DNA of 64,000 nucleotides from JAFDWI01 sp964595905. GTDB taxonomy: Bacteria; Actinomycetota; Acidimicrobiia; Acidimicrobiales; Iamiaceae. A model generated the notes under the pieces. That model was not told where the DNA came from, made no database searches, and saw only the letters and a program-made list of their open reading frames with translations. Shown piece after piece: positions 16,901 through 25,256 of this stretch (positions are counted from its first letter, which is position 1; each line of letters begins with the position of its first letter). The DNA is taken from the NCBI GenBank assembly GCA_964595905.1, contig CAZQSU010000003.1:4386-68385 (forward strand), read 5' to 3'. The translations under genes were made by a program, and so were the position numbers.

Positions 16901-17362
16901 CGGGCCAATCTGGTGATCGCCCGGCCCCGAGACGACATGCCCGACGACGCCGAGCTCGAAGCCGTGCTCGCACAGGTCGGGCTCGGCCCCTGGCTGACTG
17001 AGCTCGACGACGGACTCGACACGAGGATCGGCCAGGCCGGTGCGAGGTTGTCGGGTGGTCAGCGGGCACGGCTCGCGGTGGCCCGCACGTTGCTGACCCG
17101 GGCGGAGGTGATCCTGCTCGACGAACCCACCGCGCACCTCGACGAACCTTCGGCCGCCCGGCTGCTCGCCGACCTGCGTACCGCACTCGCCGACAAGGTC
17201 ACGGTGCTGGTCACCCATGCGGCGATCGAGATGCCTCCCGGTGACCGGCACCTCGATCTCGGAGCGGGCTCTGCGGTGGGTCTGACGCCGGACGGCGTCG
17301 GTCAGGCGATGAAGGTCTCGGCGAAGGCTTCCATGCGGGATCGCACGTGGTCGGCGTCGTAG
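13976..17362 (+). CDS. cydDC: Fused CydD-CydC ABC exporter for cytochrome bd assembly
   Basis: 1128 aa from ATG 13976; upstream in-frame codons belong to cydB's other frame. Two ABC half-transporters are joined. The first has membrane helices to about residue 300, Walker A AGPSGSGKSTVLRLL (about 357), a degenerate signature LSPGEMRR and Walker B LVVLDEPTAHLDP. The second begins near residue 555 (GELAAFLRPVRWRFL), with helices to about 850, Walker A VTGPSGSGKSTLLALL (about 920), signature LSGGQRARLA and Walker B VILLDEPTAHLDE. CydDC exports thiols or handles heme during maturation of cytochrome bd; E. coli uses two separate genes. The last 61 bp overlap the 3' end of the convergent LLM gene. 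Confidence 0.92.
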   Translation: MTPRATPLQGFAQVPKARWGVLGALAVLGALGLVLVAEAVSRGIAAVVAGEPLENGVLWIGVVGVTVRAVATWASQVAAARTASGIEGRLRLRLVEHVVAGPGERVGRAAILATRGLDDLDAYYRDFLPAIVGAACVPPLVGARILYADPLSAGIIVLCVPLVPVFMSLIGKHTAERVRERADALAALSNHLVELARGLPVLVGLGRVGDQTGMLRGISERHRRSAMATLRIAFVSALALELIATISVAVVAVFIGLRLVGGSLGLQTGLVVLVLAPECFLPFRRLGSAFHASEDGLEALRRAEETLATPPVDGPDHHVGTPVRVQGLTVRYSDRNTDAVADLSFTAPTGEVTLLAGPSGSGKSTVLRLLAGLRPADATIHGTLTTPTGVAWLPQHPQPVAATPRAELHAHGIDDPDEARELLERVGLADAMATDTLRLSPGEMRRLAFARVLARVRRGAALVVLDEPTAHLDPVTAARVHAEIAALRRNVTVVVASHDPRVQRLADSTVRLVPDDVAGRAGVPGTLASPAPTRSAPRSRPATSPDVPSTRHGTLGELAAFLRPVRWRFLAAAAIAAAASGFAIALTAVSAWLIVRAGQGVALMYLIVAIVGVRFFGVGRAVLHYVDRLVTHDATFRAATALRLRLWGALARKGPADRALLGAGGTLGTLVADADEVRDLAPRVVTPILTAVLVWLGAAVGIGLLLPVAGMLVVTIGLVALVVPGLVGAGAGRRARAHADALRAELLSVVAATYTASDDVRGNDVTSYALARIHRLDTARVRADQRATRAAGLGDALVVACCGLLAFAMFPVAVPATGSGAVSAAVVAVLVLTPLGLIEPFTGVVQAVTRWPVLAQILRRLHGVTARVDRVIPGDECLTGVSEVALDAVAYRYPGTDAAVFEALDVRVRAGQWLVVTGPSGSGKSTLLALLLRHLEPTAGRYLLDGEDVHAFDVDSVRRHLAWCPQEAHLFDSTLRANLVIARPRDDMPDDAELEAVLAQVGLGPWLTELDDGLDTRIGQAGARLSGGQRARLAVARTLLTRAEVILLDEPTAHLDEPSAARLLADLRTALADKVTVLVTHAAIEMPPGDRHLDLGAGSAVGLTPDGVGQAMKVSAKASMRDRTWSAS

Positions 17363-18177
17363 CCGTAGCGGTCCTTCGCGGGTGAGCGGGTCAGCCAGGG
17401 GGCCTGCATCACGCCGGAGACGCCGAGTTGTTCGAAGCGGGCGTACAGGTCCTTGTCGGGTAGCGCGGCCAGCGCCACGATGATCTCGAAGGGCTCGTCC
17501 GCGCGGCCCGCCTCGGCTCGCAGGCGCCGCATCTCGGCGAGCATCGCCTCCATCTCGTCGGGTCGGGCGCTCGCCGCGGGGATCCACCCGTCACCGACCG
17601 TGGCGGCCCGGCGCATCGCCGGTTTGGAGTTCCCGCCGATGATCAGCGGGATCTTCTCGGTCGGCACGGGGCGGATCGTCACGTCGGAGAAGTCGTAGTG
17701 CTCGCCGTGGAAGCTCACCGCTTCGCCGGTGAACAACCTGTCGAGCGCCGTGAGCATCTCGTCGAGCCGCTTGCCCCGGTTGGTGAAGTCCTGGCCGGTC
17801 TGGGCGAACTCGTCCGCGCACCAGCCCGCAGCCACGCCGAGCATGGCGCGGTTCTGGGAGAGCACCGCCGTCGTCGAGACCGCCTTGGCAACCGTGAACA
17901 GGTCACGGGCGGGGGCGACGTAGATGTTGGTCGTGAAGCGGATCCGCGAGGTGACCTGGGCCATCGCCGTCATCAGCACCCACGGGTCGGGCCAGTGCAT
18001 GTCGGCGGTCCACATCGGCTTGCCGTCGGGCGTGTAGGGGTAGACGGCCTCGAGGGCGTCCGACCAGAACAGGTGGTCGGGGAGCGCGACGCCGGCGAAG
18101 CCGTACTCCTCGGCGTAGCGTGCCGCCTCGAGCTGCACGTCGGTGTCGAGAAAAGCGATCGATGCCCAGTAGTCCAC
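17302..18177 (-). CDS. Luciferase-like (LLM) F420-dependent-type oxidoreductase
   Basis: 291 aa from GTG 18177. The TIM-barrel LLM family is seen in YAEEYGFAGVALPDHLFW, IRFTTNIYVAPARDLFTVAKAVSTTAVLS, LGVAAGWCADEF and LIIGGNSKPAMRRAATVGDGWIP. In actinobacteria this subfamily usually uses coenzyme F420, and homologues are found in mycobacterial cholesterol regulons. It is transcribed divergently from the ligase at 18255, with palindrome 2 between them. A TAGGGT hexamer ends 6 nt before the GTG, suggesting a leaderless transcript. Its reaction in the pathway is unknown. Confidence 0.85.
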   Translation of the reverse strand: MDYWASIAFLDTDVQLEAARYAEEYGFAGVALPDHLFWSDALEAVYPYTPDGKPMWTADMHWPDPWVLMTAMAQVTSRIRFTTNIYVAPARDLFTVAKAVSTTAVLSQNRAMLGVAAGWCADEFAQTGQDFTNRGKRLDEMLTALDRLFTGEAVSFHGEHYDFSDVTIRPVPTEKIPLIIGGNSKPAMRRAATVGDGWIPAASARPDEMEAMLAEMRRLRAEAGRADEPFEIIVALAALPDKDLYARFEQLGVSGVMQAPWLTRSPAKDRYGYDADHVRSRMEAFAETFIA

Positions 18178-18183
18178 GGCGGC

Positions 18184-18189
18184 ACCCTA
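18184..18189 (-). promoter_or_regulatory. Probable -10 box (TAGGGT), leaderless
   Basis: On the minus strand TAGGGT is followed by 6 nt and the GTG of the LLM gene. Palindrome 2 starts 17 bp further upstream, at the expected -35 position. Confidence 0.5.
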
Positions 18190-18206
18190 GTTTGCGGCGC
18201 CCTAAG

Positions 18207-18221
18207 CTGACGGACCGTCAG
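18207..18221. promoter_or_regulatory. Regulon palindrome 2 (CTGACGgacCGTCAG)
   Basis: The best copy in the window: symmetrical over 15 bp (CTGACGG-A-CCGTCAG). It lies between divergent genes, 30 bp before the LLM start and 34 bp before the ligase start, so one site can control both. Confidence 0.85.
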
Positions 18222-18254
18222 ATACCACCGTCGCTCACTGAGGAGTCTCCGCCC

Positions 18255-19802
18255 ATGCTCGCTGGTCGCAACATCTGGGAACTGGTCACCAAGCGTGCGG
18301 CGGAGTCGCCCGATGTGGTCATGACGATCGACGACGCCGGCGTCGAGATGACCTACGCCGAGTACCGCGACGCTGCCGAACGGGCTGCCGCCGGGCTGGC
18401 GGCCGATCACGGCATCGGCGCGGGCGACGTGGTCACCTGGATGCTGCCCACCTGGCATTCGTCGCTGGTGTTGATCGCCGCGCTGTGCCGTCTGGGTGCC
18501 GTCCAGAACCCGATCATCCCGATCTACCGCGACCGCGAGGTCGGCTTCATCACCGCTCAGGCCGGCTCGAAGCTGCTGATCGTTCCCGGCGAGTGGCGCG
18601 GTTTCGACTACGTGGCGATGGCCGAACGGGTGCGCGACGCGAACGGATCCGACATGGCCGTCCTCACTGCGGCCCCCGACCTGCCCGCGGGCGACCCGGC
18701 GACGCTGCCGGCGGCTCCCGAGCCGCCGGCGACCCGCGCGGACGAGCCGGTCACCTGGCTCATGTACACCTCGGGCACCACCTCGGACCCGAAGGGTGCC
18801 CAGCACTCCGACGGCGACATCATCGTCACCGCGCGGGGCATGTGCGACTGTCTGGGCTGCGTCGAGGGCGACCGCAATCTCATGGCCTTTCCCGTCACGC
18901 ACATCGCCGGGGCGATCTGGTTGTGCTCGTCGCTGATGTACCCGCTCTCCAACGTGATCACCGAAGGCTTCAACCCGACCGAGACCCCGCTGCTTGCCTC
19001 ACGCAACGACGTGACGATGGCCGGCTCGGCGACGTTCTTCCACATGGCGTACCTCGCGGCGCAACGAGAGCACGGTGCAGAGAAGTTGTTCCCGCATCTG
19101 CGCAACTGCCCGGGTGGCGGTGCGCCGAAGCCCCCGCAGCTGCACTACGACATCCAGGCCGAACTGGGTGGCCAGGGGATCATCTCGGGTTGGGGCCTCA
19201 CCGAGGCACCGATCCTGACCATGAGCCACGTCCAGGATCCCGACGAGAAGCTCGCCCACACCGAAGGGCGTCCCATGCCCGGCGTGCAGCTCCGCGCCGT
19301 GTCGCCCGCGGACGGGCGCGTCGTGGGCGCGAACGAAGAAGGCGAGTTGCAGGCGAAGGCGCCCCAACTCATGCGCGGCTATCTGGACGAGTCGTTGAAC
19401 GCGGACGGCTACGCGGACGGTTGGTTCCGCACCGGCGACCTGGGGGTGATCGACGAACAGGGCTACGTGCGGATCACCGGGCGGCTGAAGGACGTGATCA
19501 TCCGCAAGGGCGAGAACGTGTCGGCGAAAGAGGTCGAGGACCTGCTCTACGAACACGAACGGGTCCGGGACGTCGCGGTCGTCGGGGTGCCCGATGAAGA
19601 GCGTGGCGAGATGGTGGTGGCGGTGCTGGCCCTCGAGGCCGACGCCGCGCCGTTGGAGATGGCCGAGATGCAGGACTTTCTGAAAGCCAAGGGACTGCGC
19701 AACCAGGCACTGCCCGAGCGGATCGAGCACGTCGACGAGCTGCCCCGCAACGCCACCGGCAAGATCGTCAAGAACGACCTGCGCGACCGCTTCTCGGATT
19801 GA
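18255..19802 (+). CDS. Acyl-CoA synthetase (AMP-forming)
   Basis: 515 aa from ATG 18255, with GAGGAG 10-15 nt upstream. Motifs are LMYTSGTTSDPKGAQHS (P-loop, about residue 170), ISGWGLTEAP (A5), GWFRTGDLGVIDEQG (A7), RLKDVIIRKGENVSAKEVEDLL (A8) and the C-terminal Lys in NATGKIVKNDLRDRF. All adenylation motifs are intact. The SDPKG in place of the common GRPKG is a subfamily trait. It resembles short- or cyclic-acyl ligases (cyclohexanecarboxylate-type). Divergent from the LLM gene and sharing palindrome 2, it probably activates a steroid-derived acid. The exact substrate is unknown. Confidence 0.85.
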   Translation: MLAGRNIWELVTKRAAESPDVVMTIDDAGVEMTYAEYRDAAERAAAGLAADHGIGAGDVVTWMLPTWHSSLVLIAALCRLGAVQNPIIPIYRDREVGFITAQAGSKLLIVPGEWRGFDYVAMAERVRDANGSDMAVLTAAPDLPAGDPATLPAAPEPPATRADEPVTWLMYTSGTTSDPKGAQHSDGDIIVTARGMCDCLGCVEGDRNLMAFPVTHIAGAIWLCSSLMYPLSNVITEGFNPTETPLLASRNDVTMAGSATFFHMAYLAAQREHGAEKLFPHLRNCPGGGAPKPPQLHYDIQAELGGQGIISGWGLTEAPILTMSHVQDPDEKLAHTEGRPMPGVQLRAVSPADGRVVGANEEGELQAKAPQLMRGYLDESLNADGYADGWFRTGDLGVIDEQGYVRITGRLKDVIIRKGENVSAKEVEDLLYEHERVRDVAVVGVPDEERGEMVVAVLALEADAAPLEMAEMQDFLKAKGLRNQALPERIEHVDELPRNATGKIVKNDLRDRFSD

Positions 19803-19951
19803 TCACGCAGCCATACCGGTCGCTCCGCTCGGACGATCACGATGTCCTTTCCGACCGACACGTCATCGACCGGACGCGCCAGGTGCGACCTTGCCTCGGG
19901 TCGACCGGAGTTCCGATCGGTGCGGTACCGAACGAAACGAGCACCTAGAAT

Positions 19952-19966
19952 CTGACGACCCGTCAG
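19952..19966. promoter_or_regulatory. Regulon palindrome 3 (CTGACGaccCGTCAG)
   Basis: A perfect 6+6 copy, flanked by T and A to give TCTGACG...CGTCAGA, 40 bp before the SDR start at 20007. A TAGAAT hexamer abuts it on the left (19946-19951), so the site would overlap the transcription start. Confidence 0.85.
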
Positions 19967-20006
19967 ATAACGGCATTCAGTCGCTGAAGAAAAGGACGCA
20001 GAACCC

Positions 20007-20915
20007 ATGGGCATGTTGGACGGCAAGGTCGCGATCGTCACCGGCGCGGGCCATGGCATCGGTCGCGGTCACGCCCTCGAGTTGGCAAAGCATGGCGCCA
20101 AGGTCGTCGTCAACGACCTGGGTACGACCGTGAGCGGCGAAGGGCAGGGGAAGGACGCTGATCTGACCGTGGACCTGATCACCGAACGTGGGGGAGAAGC
20201 CGTCGGCAACTACGCCAACGTCGCCGACTACGACGGTGCCGGGTCGATGATCGCCCAGGCCGTCGACACCTACGGGCGCCTCGACATCCTGGTCAACAAC
20301 GCCGGAATCGTGCGCGACTCGGCGATCTGGAACATGGACGAAGCCGACTTCGACTCGGTCATCGCCGTGCACCTCAAAGGCACCTGGGCGCCCTCCAAGC
20401 ACGCCGCGATCCACTGGCGCGAACGCTCGAAGGCCGGCGAGACCTTCACCGGCCGGATCATCAACACCACCTCGGGGGCCGGTCTGGTCGGCAATTTCGG
20501 CCAGTCCAACTACGCCACCGCCAAAGCGGGGATCGCCGGGCTCACCCAGACCCTGAGTCTCGAGCTGTACAAGATGGGCGTGACCGTCAACTGTGTCGGC
20601 CCCGCGGCGGCGACCCGCATCACCGGCACGATGCCCAACGCCCCCGCGGTCATCGAGGCGAACGACGTGCCCGAAGGCGAGTTCAACCCGATGGACCCGT
20701 CCACGTCGTCACCACTGGTCGCGTGGCTGGCCAGCGATGCCTCCCAGCTCGTGACCGGACAGGTCATCCGTGCCGTCGGCGACAAGATCGTCCTCATGCA
20801 GGGATGGACCGACGGGCCGATGATCTCCACGACCAAGCGTTGGGATGCCACCAAGCTCGGCCAGCAGCTCGCCACCGACGTGTTCGGCACCCGCGCCCCC
20901 GGCCTGCGGTACTGA
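20007..20915 (+). CDS. Short-chain dehydrogenase/reductase, long 302-aa type
   Basis: 302 aa from ATG 20007, with AAAGGA upstream. Classical SDR features: the NAD(P) motif VTGAGHGIGRGHALEL, NNAGIV, a catalytic Ser in NTTSGAGLVGN and a YxxxK-like SNYATAKAG. The PMDPSTSSPLVAWLASD and C-terminal WDATKLGQQLA segments are shared with the SDR at 60084 and with the mycobacterial Rv3548c-type enzymes as I recall them. It is the first gene of an operon with a FadE30-like dehydrogenase (10 bp downstream) and an IpdF-like SDR, under palindrome 3. The likely role is oxidation of a hydroxyacyl-CoA in ring degradation; the substrate is inferred from context. Confidence 0.85.
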   Translation: MGMLDGKVAIVTGAGHGIGRGHALELAKHGAKVVVNDLGTTVSGEGQGKDADLTVDLITERGGEAVGNYANVADYDGAGSMIAQAVDTYGRLDILVNNAGIVRDSAIWNMDEADFDSVIAVHLKGTWAPSKHAAIHWRERSKAGETFTGRIINTTSGAGLVGNFGQSNYATAKAGIAGLTQTLSLELYKMGVTVNCVGPAAATRITGTMPNAPAVIEANDVPEGEFNPMDPSTSSPLVAWLASDASQLVTGQVIRAVGDKIVLMQGWTDGPMISTTKRWDATKLGQQLATDVFGTRAPGLRY

Positions 20916-20925
20916 ACCCGACCCG

Positions 20926-22122
20926 ATGGACCTGTCCTTCTCCGCCGAGGACGAAGCCTTCCGGGCCGAGGCACGCGGCTGGCTGACCGAGCAGCTCGAC
21001 GGTCCGCACCGGATCTTGCGCGACCGCGGTGGCCCAGGCGACGAACACGCCCTGTTCGAGGAACGCCTCGCCTGGGAACACACGCTCGCCGAGGCGGGAT
21101 GGACGTGCGTGGGCTGGCCCACCGAGTTCGGTGGTCGCGGCCTGTCGCTGCACCGCCAGGTCATCTGGTTCGAGGAGTACGCCCGCGCCGGCGGGCCGGG
21201 CCGGCTCGGGCACATCGGCGAGACCCTGCTCGGCCCGACCCTGATCCACTTCGGCAACGCCGACCAGCAGGAGCGCTTTCTGCCCGGCATCGTCGCGGGA
21301 GAGCAACTGTGGGCCCAGGGCTATTCGGAACCGAACGCCGGTTCGGACCTCGCGAACGTGGCGACCCGAGCCGAGCGGGACGGCGACGACTGGGTGATCA
21401 CCGGTCAGAAGGTGTGGACCTCGCTGGCCCATTGGGCGCGCTGGGCGTTCGTGTTGTGCCGCACCGACCGTGACGCCCCGAAACACAAGGGGCTGTCGTA
21501 CCTGTTGGTGCCACTCGACCAGGAGGGGGTCGAGATCCGTCCGATCCGGCAGATCACCGGTGCGTCGGAGTTCAACGAGGTGTTCTTCGAACAGGCGCGC
21601 ACCCCGGTGGTGAACACGGTGGGAGCACCCGGCGACGGCTGGAAGGTCGCGAACGGCACGCTCGCATTCGAGCGGGGCGCATCCACCCTCGGCCAGCAAC
21701 TCCGGTTCACCAACGAGTTCGACGCCCTCGTGGCCGCCGCGCAGGCGAACGGGGCGATCGACGATCCGGTGCTGCGCCAGCGCATCACCGATGCGTGGCT
21801 GCGCCTTCGCATCATGCGGCTGCTGACCCTGCGCGTGCTCTCCGCCGAGGCGTCGCTCACTCCCGAGGCGATGGTCACGAAGTTGTACTGGGCCACCTGG
21901 CATCGTGACCTGGGCGAGCTGGCGATGGACGTGCTCGGTGCCGCCGCGCTCGACTGGCACGCCGACGACGCCGACGATCCCGAACGGCTCACCTCGTTGC
22001 ACCAGTTGTTCCTGTTCAGCCGCTCGGACACGATCTACGCCGGATCGAACGAGATCCAACGCAACATCATCGCCGAGCGCGGCCTCGGCCTGCCCCGCGA
22101 ACCGCGGCCCCGAACCGGCTGA
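20926..22122 (+). CDS. fadE30: FadE30-like acyl-CoA dehydrogenase
   Basis: 398 aa from ATG 20926. Acyl-CoA dehydrogenase regions are visible in order: the N-terminal helical domain (FGGRGLSLHRQVIWFEEYARA), the FAD/substrate region WAQGYSEPNAGSDLANVATRA, VWTSLAHWARWAFVL, FNEVFFEQARTP and the C-terminal YAGSNEIQRNIIAERGLGLPRE. It matches my memory of mycobacterial FadE30, which introduces a double bond into HIP-CoA. It lies between two SDR genes in the palindrome-3 operon, and that gene order also fits HIP degradation. Confidence is high for the family and moderate for the exact substrate. Confidence 0.85.
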   Translation: MDLSFSAEDEAFRAEARGWLTEQLDGPHRILRDRGGPGDEHALFEERLAWEHTLAEAGWTCVGWPTEFGGRGLSLHRQVIWFEEYARAGGPGRLGHIGETLLGPTLIHFGNADQQERFLPGIVAGEQLWAQGYSEPNAGSDLANVATRAERDGDDWVITGQKVWTSLAHWARWAFVLCRTDRDAPKHKGLSYLLVPLDQEGVEIRPIRQITGASEFNEVFFEQARTPVVNTVGAPGDGWKVANGTLAFERGASTLGQQLRFTNEFDALVAAAQANGAIDDPVLRQRITDAWLRLRIMRLLTLRVLSAEASLTPEAMVTKLYWATWHRDLGELAMDVLGAAALDWHADDADDPERLTSLHQLFLFSRSDTIYAGSNEIQRNIIAERGLGLPREPRPRTG

Positions 22123-22139
22123 ACCGAACGGAGATCCCC

Positions 22140-22922
22140 GTGACCACCCCACCTCCCGACTACGTACCCGGCCACGGCCTGCTCGTCGACCGCACCGTGG
22201 TGGTGACCGCCGCCGCGGGCACCGGCATCGGGTTCGCCGTGGCCAAGCGTTGTGCCGAGGAAGGGGCCCGGGTACTGATCAGCGACATCCATGAACGGCG
22301 TCTGGGAGAAGCCGCCGAGCGGCTCGAGGCCGAGACCGGGCAACGCCCCGCCACCGCGGTGTGCGATGTGACCGACCAGGCCGACATCGATGGGCTGTTC
22401 GCCACCGCCGTCGACGCATTCGGCCACCTCGACGTCCTGGTCAACAACGCCGGGCTGGGCGGCACCGCGAACCTGGTCGACATGACCGACGAGCAGTGGC
22501 ACGTGGTGCTGGATGTGACCCTGACCGGCACCTTCCGCGCCACGCGCGCCGCACTCGCGGTCATGCAGCCCCGCGGCACCGGGGTCATCGTCAACAATGC
22601 GTCGGTGCTCGGCTGGCGCGCGCAGGCAGGCCAGGCCCACTACGCGGCGGCCAAGGCTGGCGTCATGGCGTTGACCCGCTGCGCCGCGATCGAAGCGGCG
22701 CCCTTCGGCGTCCGCGTCAACGCCGTCGCCCCGTCGATCGCGCTGCACCCGTTCCTGGCCAAGGTCACCACCGACGAACTGCTCGCGGAGCTCGAAGCCA
22801 AGGAAGCGTTCGGACGGGCAGCGGAACCCTGGGAGGTGGCGAACACCATGGTCTTCCTGGCCAGCGACTACTCGAGTTACCTCACCGGCGAGGTCGTCTC
22901 AGTCTCGTCCCAGCGCGCGTGA
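22140..22922 (+). CDS. ipdF: IpdF-like short-chain dehydrogenase
   Basis: 260 aa from GTG 22140, with CGGAG 7-11 nt upstream. The cofactor motif is atypical for SDRs: VVVTAAAGTGIGFAVAKRC in place of TGxxxGIG. The same TAAAGTGIG signature occurs in mycobacterial Rv3559c (IpdF) as I remember it, as do NNASVLGWRAQAGQAHYAAAKAGVM and the terminal FLASDYSSYLTGEVVSVS. IpdF oxidises a hydroxyl on the HIP-derived ring during C/D-ring catabolism. Third gene of the palindrome-3 operon, 17 bp after the FadE30-like gene. The assignment is from remembered similarity. Confidence 0.82.
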   Translation: MTTPPPDYVPGHGLLVDRTVVVTAAAGTGIGFAVAKRCAEEGARVLISDIHERRLGEAAERLEAETGQRPATAVCDVTDQADIDGLFATAVDAFGHLDVLVNNAGLGGTANLVDMTDEQWHVVLDVTLTGTFRATRAALAVMQPRGTGVIVNNASVLGWRAQAGQAHYAAAKAGVMALTRCAAIEAAPFGVRVNAVAPSIALHPFLAKVTTDELLAELEAKEAFGRAAEPWEVANTMVFLASDYSSYLTGEVVSVSSQRA

Positions 22923-22988
22923 CGCCCCGTCGGCCGCCGGGCTGCCACTAGAGTCGCGACTCGTCCTGACGCAGATTCGGGAGATCGA

Positions 22989-25247
22989 GTGCGTGACGCG
23001 GAGGCCATCTCGGGCGAGATGGCGGAAGGCGCAACCGACGAGGCGATGACCGTGGTGCGGACGTTGCTGGGGCGAGTCCACGACATCGTGATCGCGAGTG
23101 ACGCACGCGGCACCATCCGGTTCGTGAACGACGCCGTGGCCGAACGCCTCGGCTACGCACCCGACGCCGTCGTGGGCCGGAACCTCGTCGACTTCGTCGC
23201 CGGTGACGATCTGCCCCGCGTGGGCGATGCGATGGCCCGCTGGAACGGACGTCGGGGCCGGCCGAGAGGCAGCGACATCGATCTGGTCGCCAGCGACGGA
23301 TCGGTGCACCGCTACCACTACCGGGCCCAGTTCGGCGACGGGGTGTTCGACACGGACGATTTCGTCGTGACCCTTTCCCCCGCCCGCCACGGGGGCCGCG
23401 AAGCCGACATCGTCCCGGCCCTGATCGACAACGCCGATCGGGTGGCCCGGGTGGCTGCCGCCTTCCTGGACAAGTCGTTCGGTGACTTCAGGGTCGGTCT
23501 CGACGCGGCGGTGCGCGAACTCGCCGGTCTGGAGTGGTTGACCCGGATCACCGTCTGGACCATCCACGGCGAGTTCATGGACCTCACGTCCCGCTGGGAT
23601 GCGGCCCATGGCGCCCCGCTCGTGCCGCCACCGGACCGGTTGCGGATCGACGAGTCGGCGATGCTCCGGCACCTCCGTGCCGGCCACGAAGTGCGACTCG
23701 GCACGACCCGCTCGTCGGAGTCGATCTTCGCCGCCGAGCGCCGGGCGTTCGCCGCGGCAGGTACCGAGTCGTTGTTGGCGGTGCCCCTGATCGCCCGTGA
23801 CGACGTGCTCGGCATCATCATGCTCGAGTCGACCCTGAGCGCGATCACCGACGATGTGGCCCACCTGGCGACGACGCGCGCCGCGGCCGCGGTGGTGGCC
23901 GCCGCGATGCTGCGGAACGAGGCCGAGGCCGAACTCGCCTTCCAGGCGCGCACCGATCGGACCACGGGCCTGTCGAATCGCTGGGCGGCGCAGAGCGATC
24001 TGGAGGAGGCGCTGGTCGCGCTCGACCGGGAATGGGTGGCGGGCGTGGGTGTGGTCGGGGTCGATCTCGACCGGTTCAAACTCGTCAACGAGGCGCTGGG
24101 CCACCGGTCGGGCGACCTGTTGTTGGCCGAGGTCGCGGATCGGCTCCGCAGCGCGACGCCGAAGGCGACCCGACTGGCCCGTCTGAGCGCGGACGAGTTC
24201 CTGATCGTGGTTCCCGGTTCGGCCTCTGAGGTGGCGACGACGCGGTTGGCGAACACGGTGCTGGACGTGTTCTCGGTACCCTTCGAGATCGGCGGATCGA
24301 TCACGTCGGTCACCGCTCGGGTGGCGTCGGTCCACTTCGACCATCGTCAGCGACCGCTGCCGTCGGCCGAGGAATTGCTGCGACGGATCGCCCACACGCT
24401 CGAGCACGCCAAGGAGTCTGGGGGTCGGCTCGAGACGGTCGACCTGACCGACGACGGACCGCTGCATCGGCTTCGTCGGGTCGGCGAACTCGAGCACGCG
24501 CTCGCCGGCGGCGAACTGGTGCCGTACTTCCAGGCCGAATGGGACCTCCGCACCGGCGCGGTCATCGGCGCGGAGGCGCTGCTCCGCTGGTTGCACCCGC
24601 GCGAAGGGGTGGTCGGCGCCACCGAACCGATCCGCCTCGCCGAATCCACCGGCCTGATCGGGCGGATCGGCCGACACGTGCTCGTCGAGGCGTGCCGGTC
24701 CGCGCGTCCCTGGATCGACCTGGTCGACGGCTTCGTCCTGCGGGTGAACGTGTCGGCCCACCAGCTCCGCAGCGACGACTTCGTCTCCGAGGTCGCCTCG
24801 ATCCTCGCCGAGGCCGACTTCCCAGCCGCCTCGCTGTGTCTGGAGTTGACCGAGAGTTCGCTCCTCGACGATCCAGCCCGTTCGCGCATGCAGTTCGCGC
24901 GTCTCCGTGATCTGGGCGTCGGACTCGCGATCGACGACTTCGGTACCGGGTACTCGTCGATCCTGCAGCTCAAGGAACTGCCCCTGTCGTCGATCAAGAT
25001 CGACCAGCAGTTCGTGGCGGGCATCGCCGACAATGCGTCGGACCGGGCGATCGTGCAGGCCACACTCGAGTTGGCCCGGGCCTTCGACATGTCCGCGACC
25101 GCCGAAGGCGTCGAGCTGCCCGAACAGAGGGTCATCCTCGAACAGCTCGGATGCACGCGCGTCCAGGGGTTCCTGTTCTCGACTCCCGAGCCGGCCGCTC
25201 GGCTCACCGCCCGACTGAAGTGCCCGCGTCTGATCCACGGGCGCTAG
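22989..25247 (+). CDS. PAS-GAF-GGDEF-EAL cyclic-di-GMP protein with degenerate GGDEF
   Basis: 752 aa from GTG 22989; an ATG 30 bp later is an alternative. A PAS domain (residues about 20-130; FVNDAVAERLGYAPDAVVGRNL) precedes a GAF-like domain (about 145-310), a GGDEF domain (about 320-475) and an EAL domain (about 490-745). The GGDEF signature reads RLSADEF, so cyclase activity is doubtful, although the metal-binding GVDLDRFKLVNE is intact. The EAL domain keeps AEALLRW, LELTES, IDDFGTGYSS, IKIDQQFV, AEGVE and VQGFLFS, so phosphodiesterase activity is likely. No membrane segment is visible, implying a soluble sensor that lowers c-di-GMP. It stands alone between the SDR operon and the MaoC gene. 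Confidence 0.9.
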   Translation: MRDAEAISGEMAEGATDEAMTVVRTLLGRVHDIVIASDARGTIRFVNDAVAERLGYAPDAVVGRNLVDFVAGDDLPRVGDAMARWNGRRGRPRGSDIDLVASDGSVHRYHYRAQFGDGVFDTDDFVVTLSPARHGGREADIVPALIDNADRVARVAAAFLDKSFGDFRVGLDAAVRELAGLEWLTRITVWTIHGEFMDLTSRWDAAHGAPLVPPPDRLRIDESAMLRHLRAGHEVRLGTTRSSESIFAAERRAFAAAGTESLLAVPLIARDDVLGIIMLESTLSAITDDVAHLATTRAAAAVVAAAMLRNEAEAELAFQARTDRTTGLSNRWAAQSDLEEALVALDREWVAGVGVVGVDLDRFKLVNEALGHRSGDLLLAEVADRLRSATPKATRLARLSADEFLIVVPGSASEVATTRLANTVLDVFSVPFEIGGSITSVTARVASVHFDHRQRPLPSAEELLRRIAHTLEHAKESGGRLETVDLTDDGPLHRLRRVGELEHALAGGELVPYFQAEWDLRTGAVIGAEALLRWLHPREGVVGATEPIRLAESTGLIGRIGRHVLVEACRSARPWIDLVDGFVLRVNVSAHQLRSDDFVSEVASILAEADFPAASLCLELTESSLLDDPARSRMQFARLRDLGVGLAIDDFGTGYSSILQLKELPLSSIKIDQQFVAGIADNASDRAIVQATLELARAFDMSATAEGVELPEQRVILEQLGCTRVQGFLFSTPEPAARLTARLKCPRLIHGR

Positions 25248-25250
25248 GTT
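25245..25250 (+). promoter_or_regulatory. Probable -10 box (TAGGTT), leaderless
   Basis: TAGGTT overlaps the stop codon of the EAL gene and ends 6 nt before the MaoC ATG at 25257. There is no Shine-Dalgarno sequence in the gap. Confidence 0.45.
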
Positions 25251-25256
25251 TCGTCC

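Noticed and set aside
22962..22976. CTGACGCAG half-site before the EAL gene
   Set aside because: The right arm is absent.
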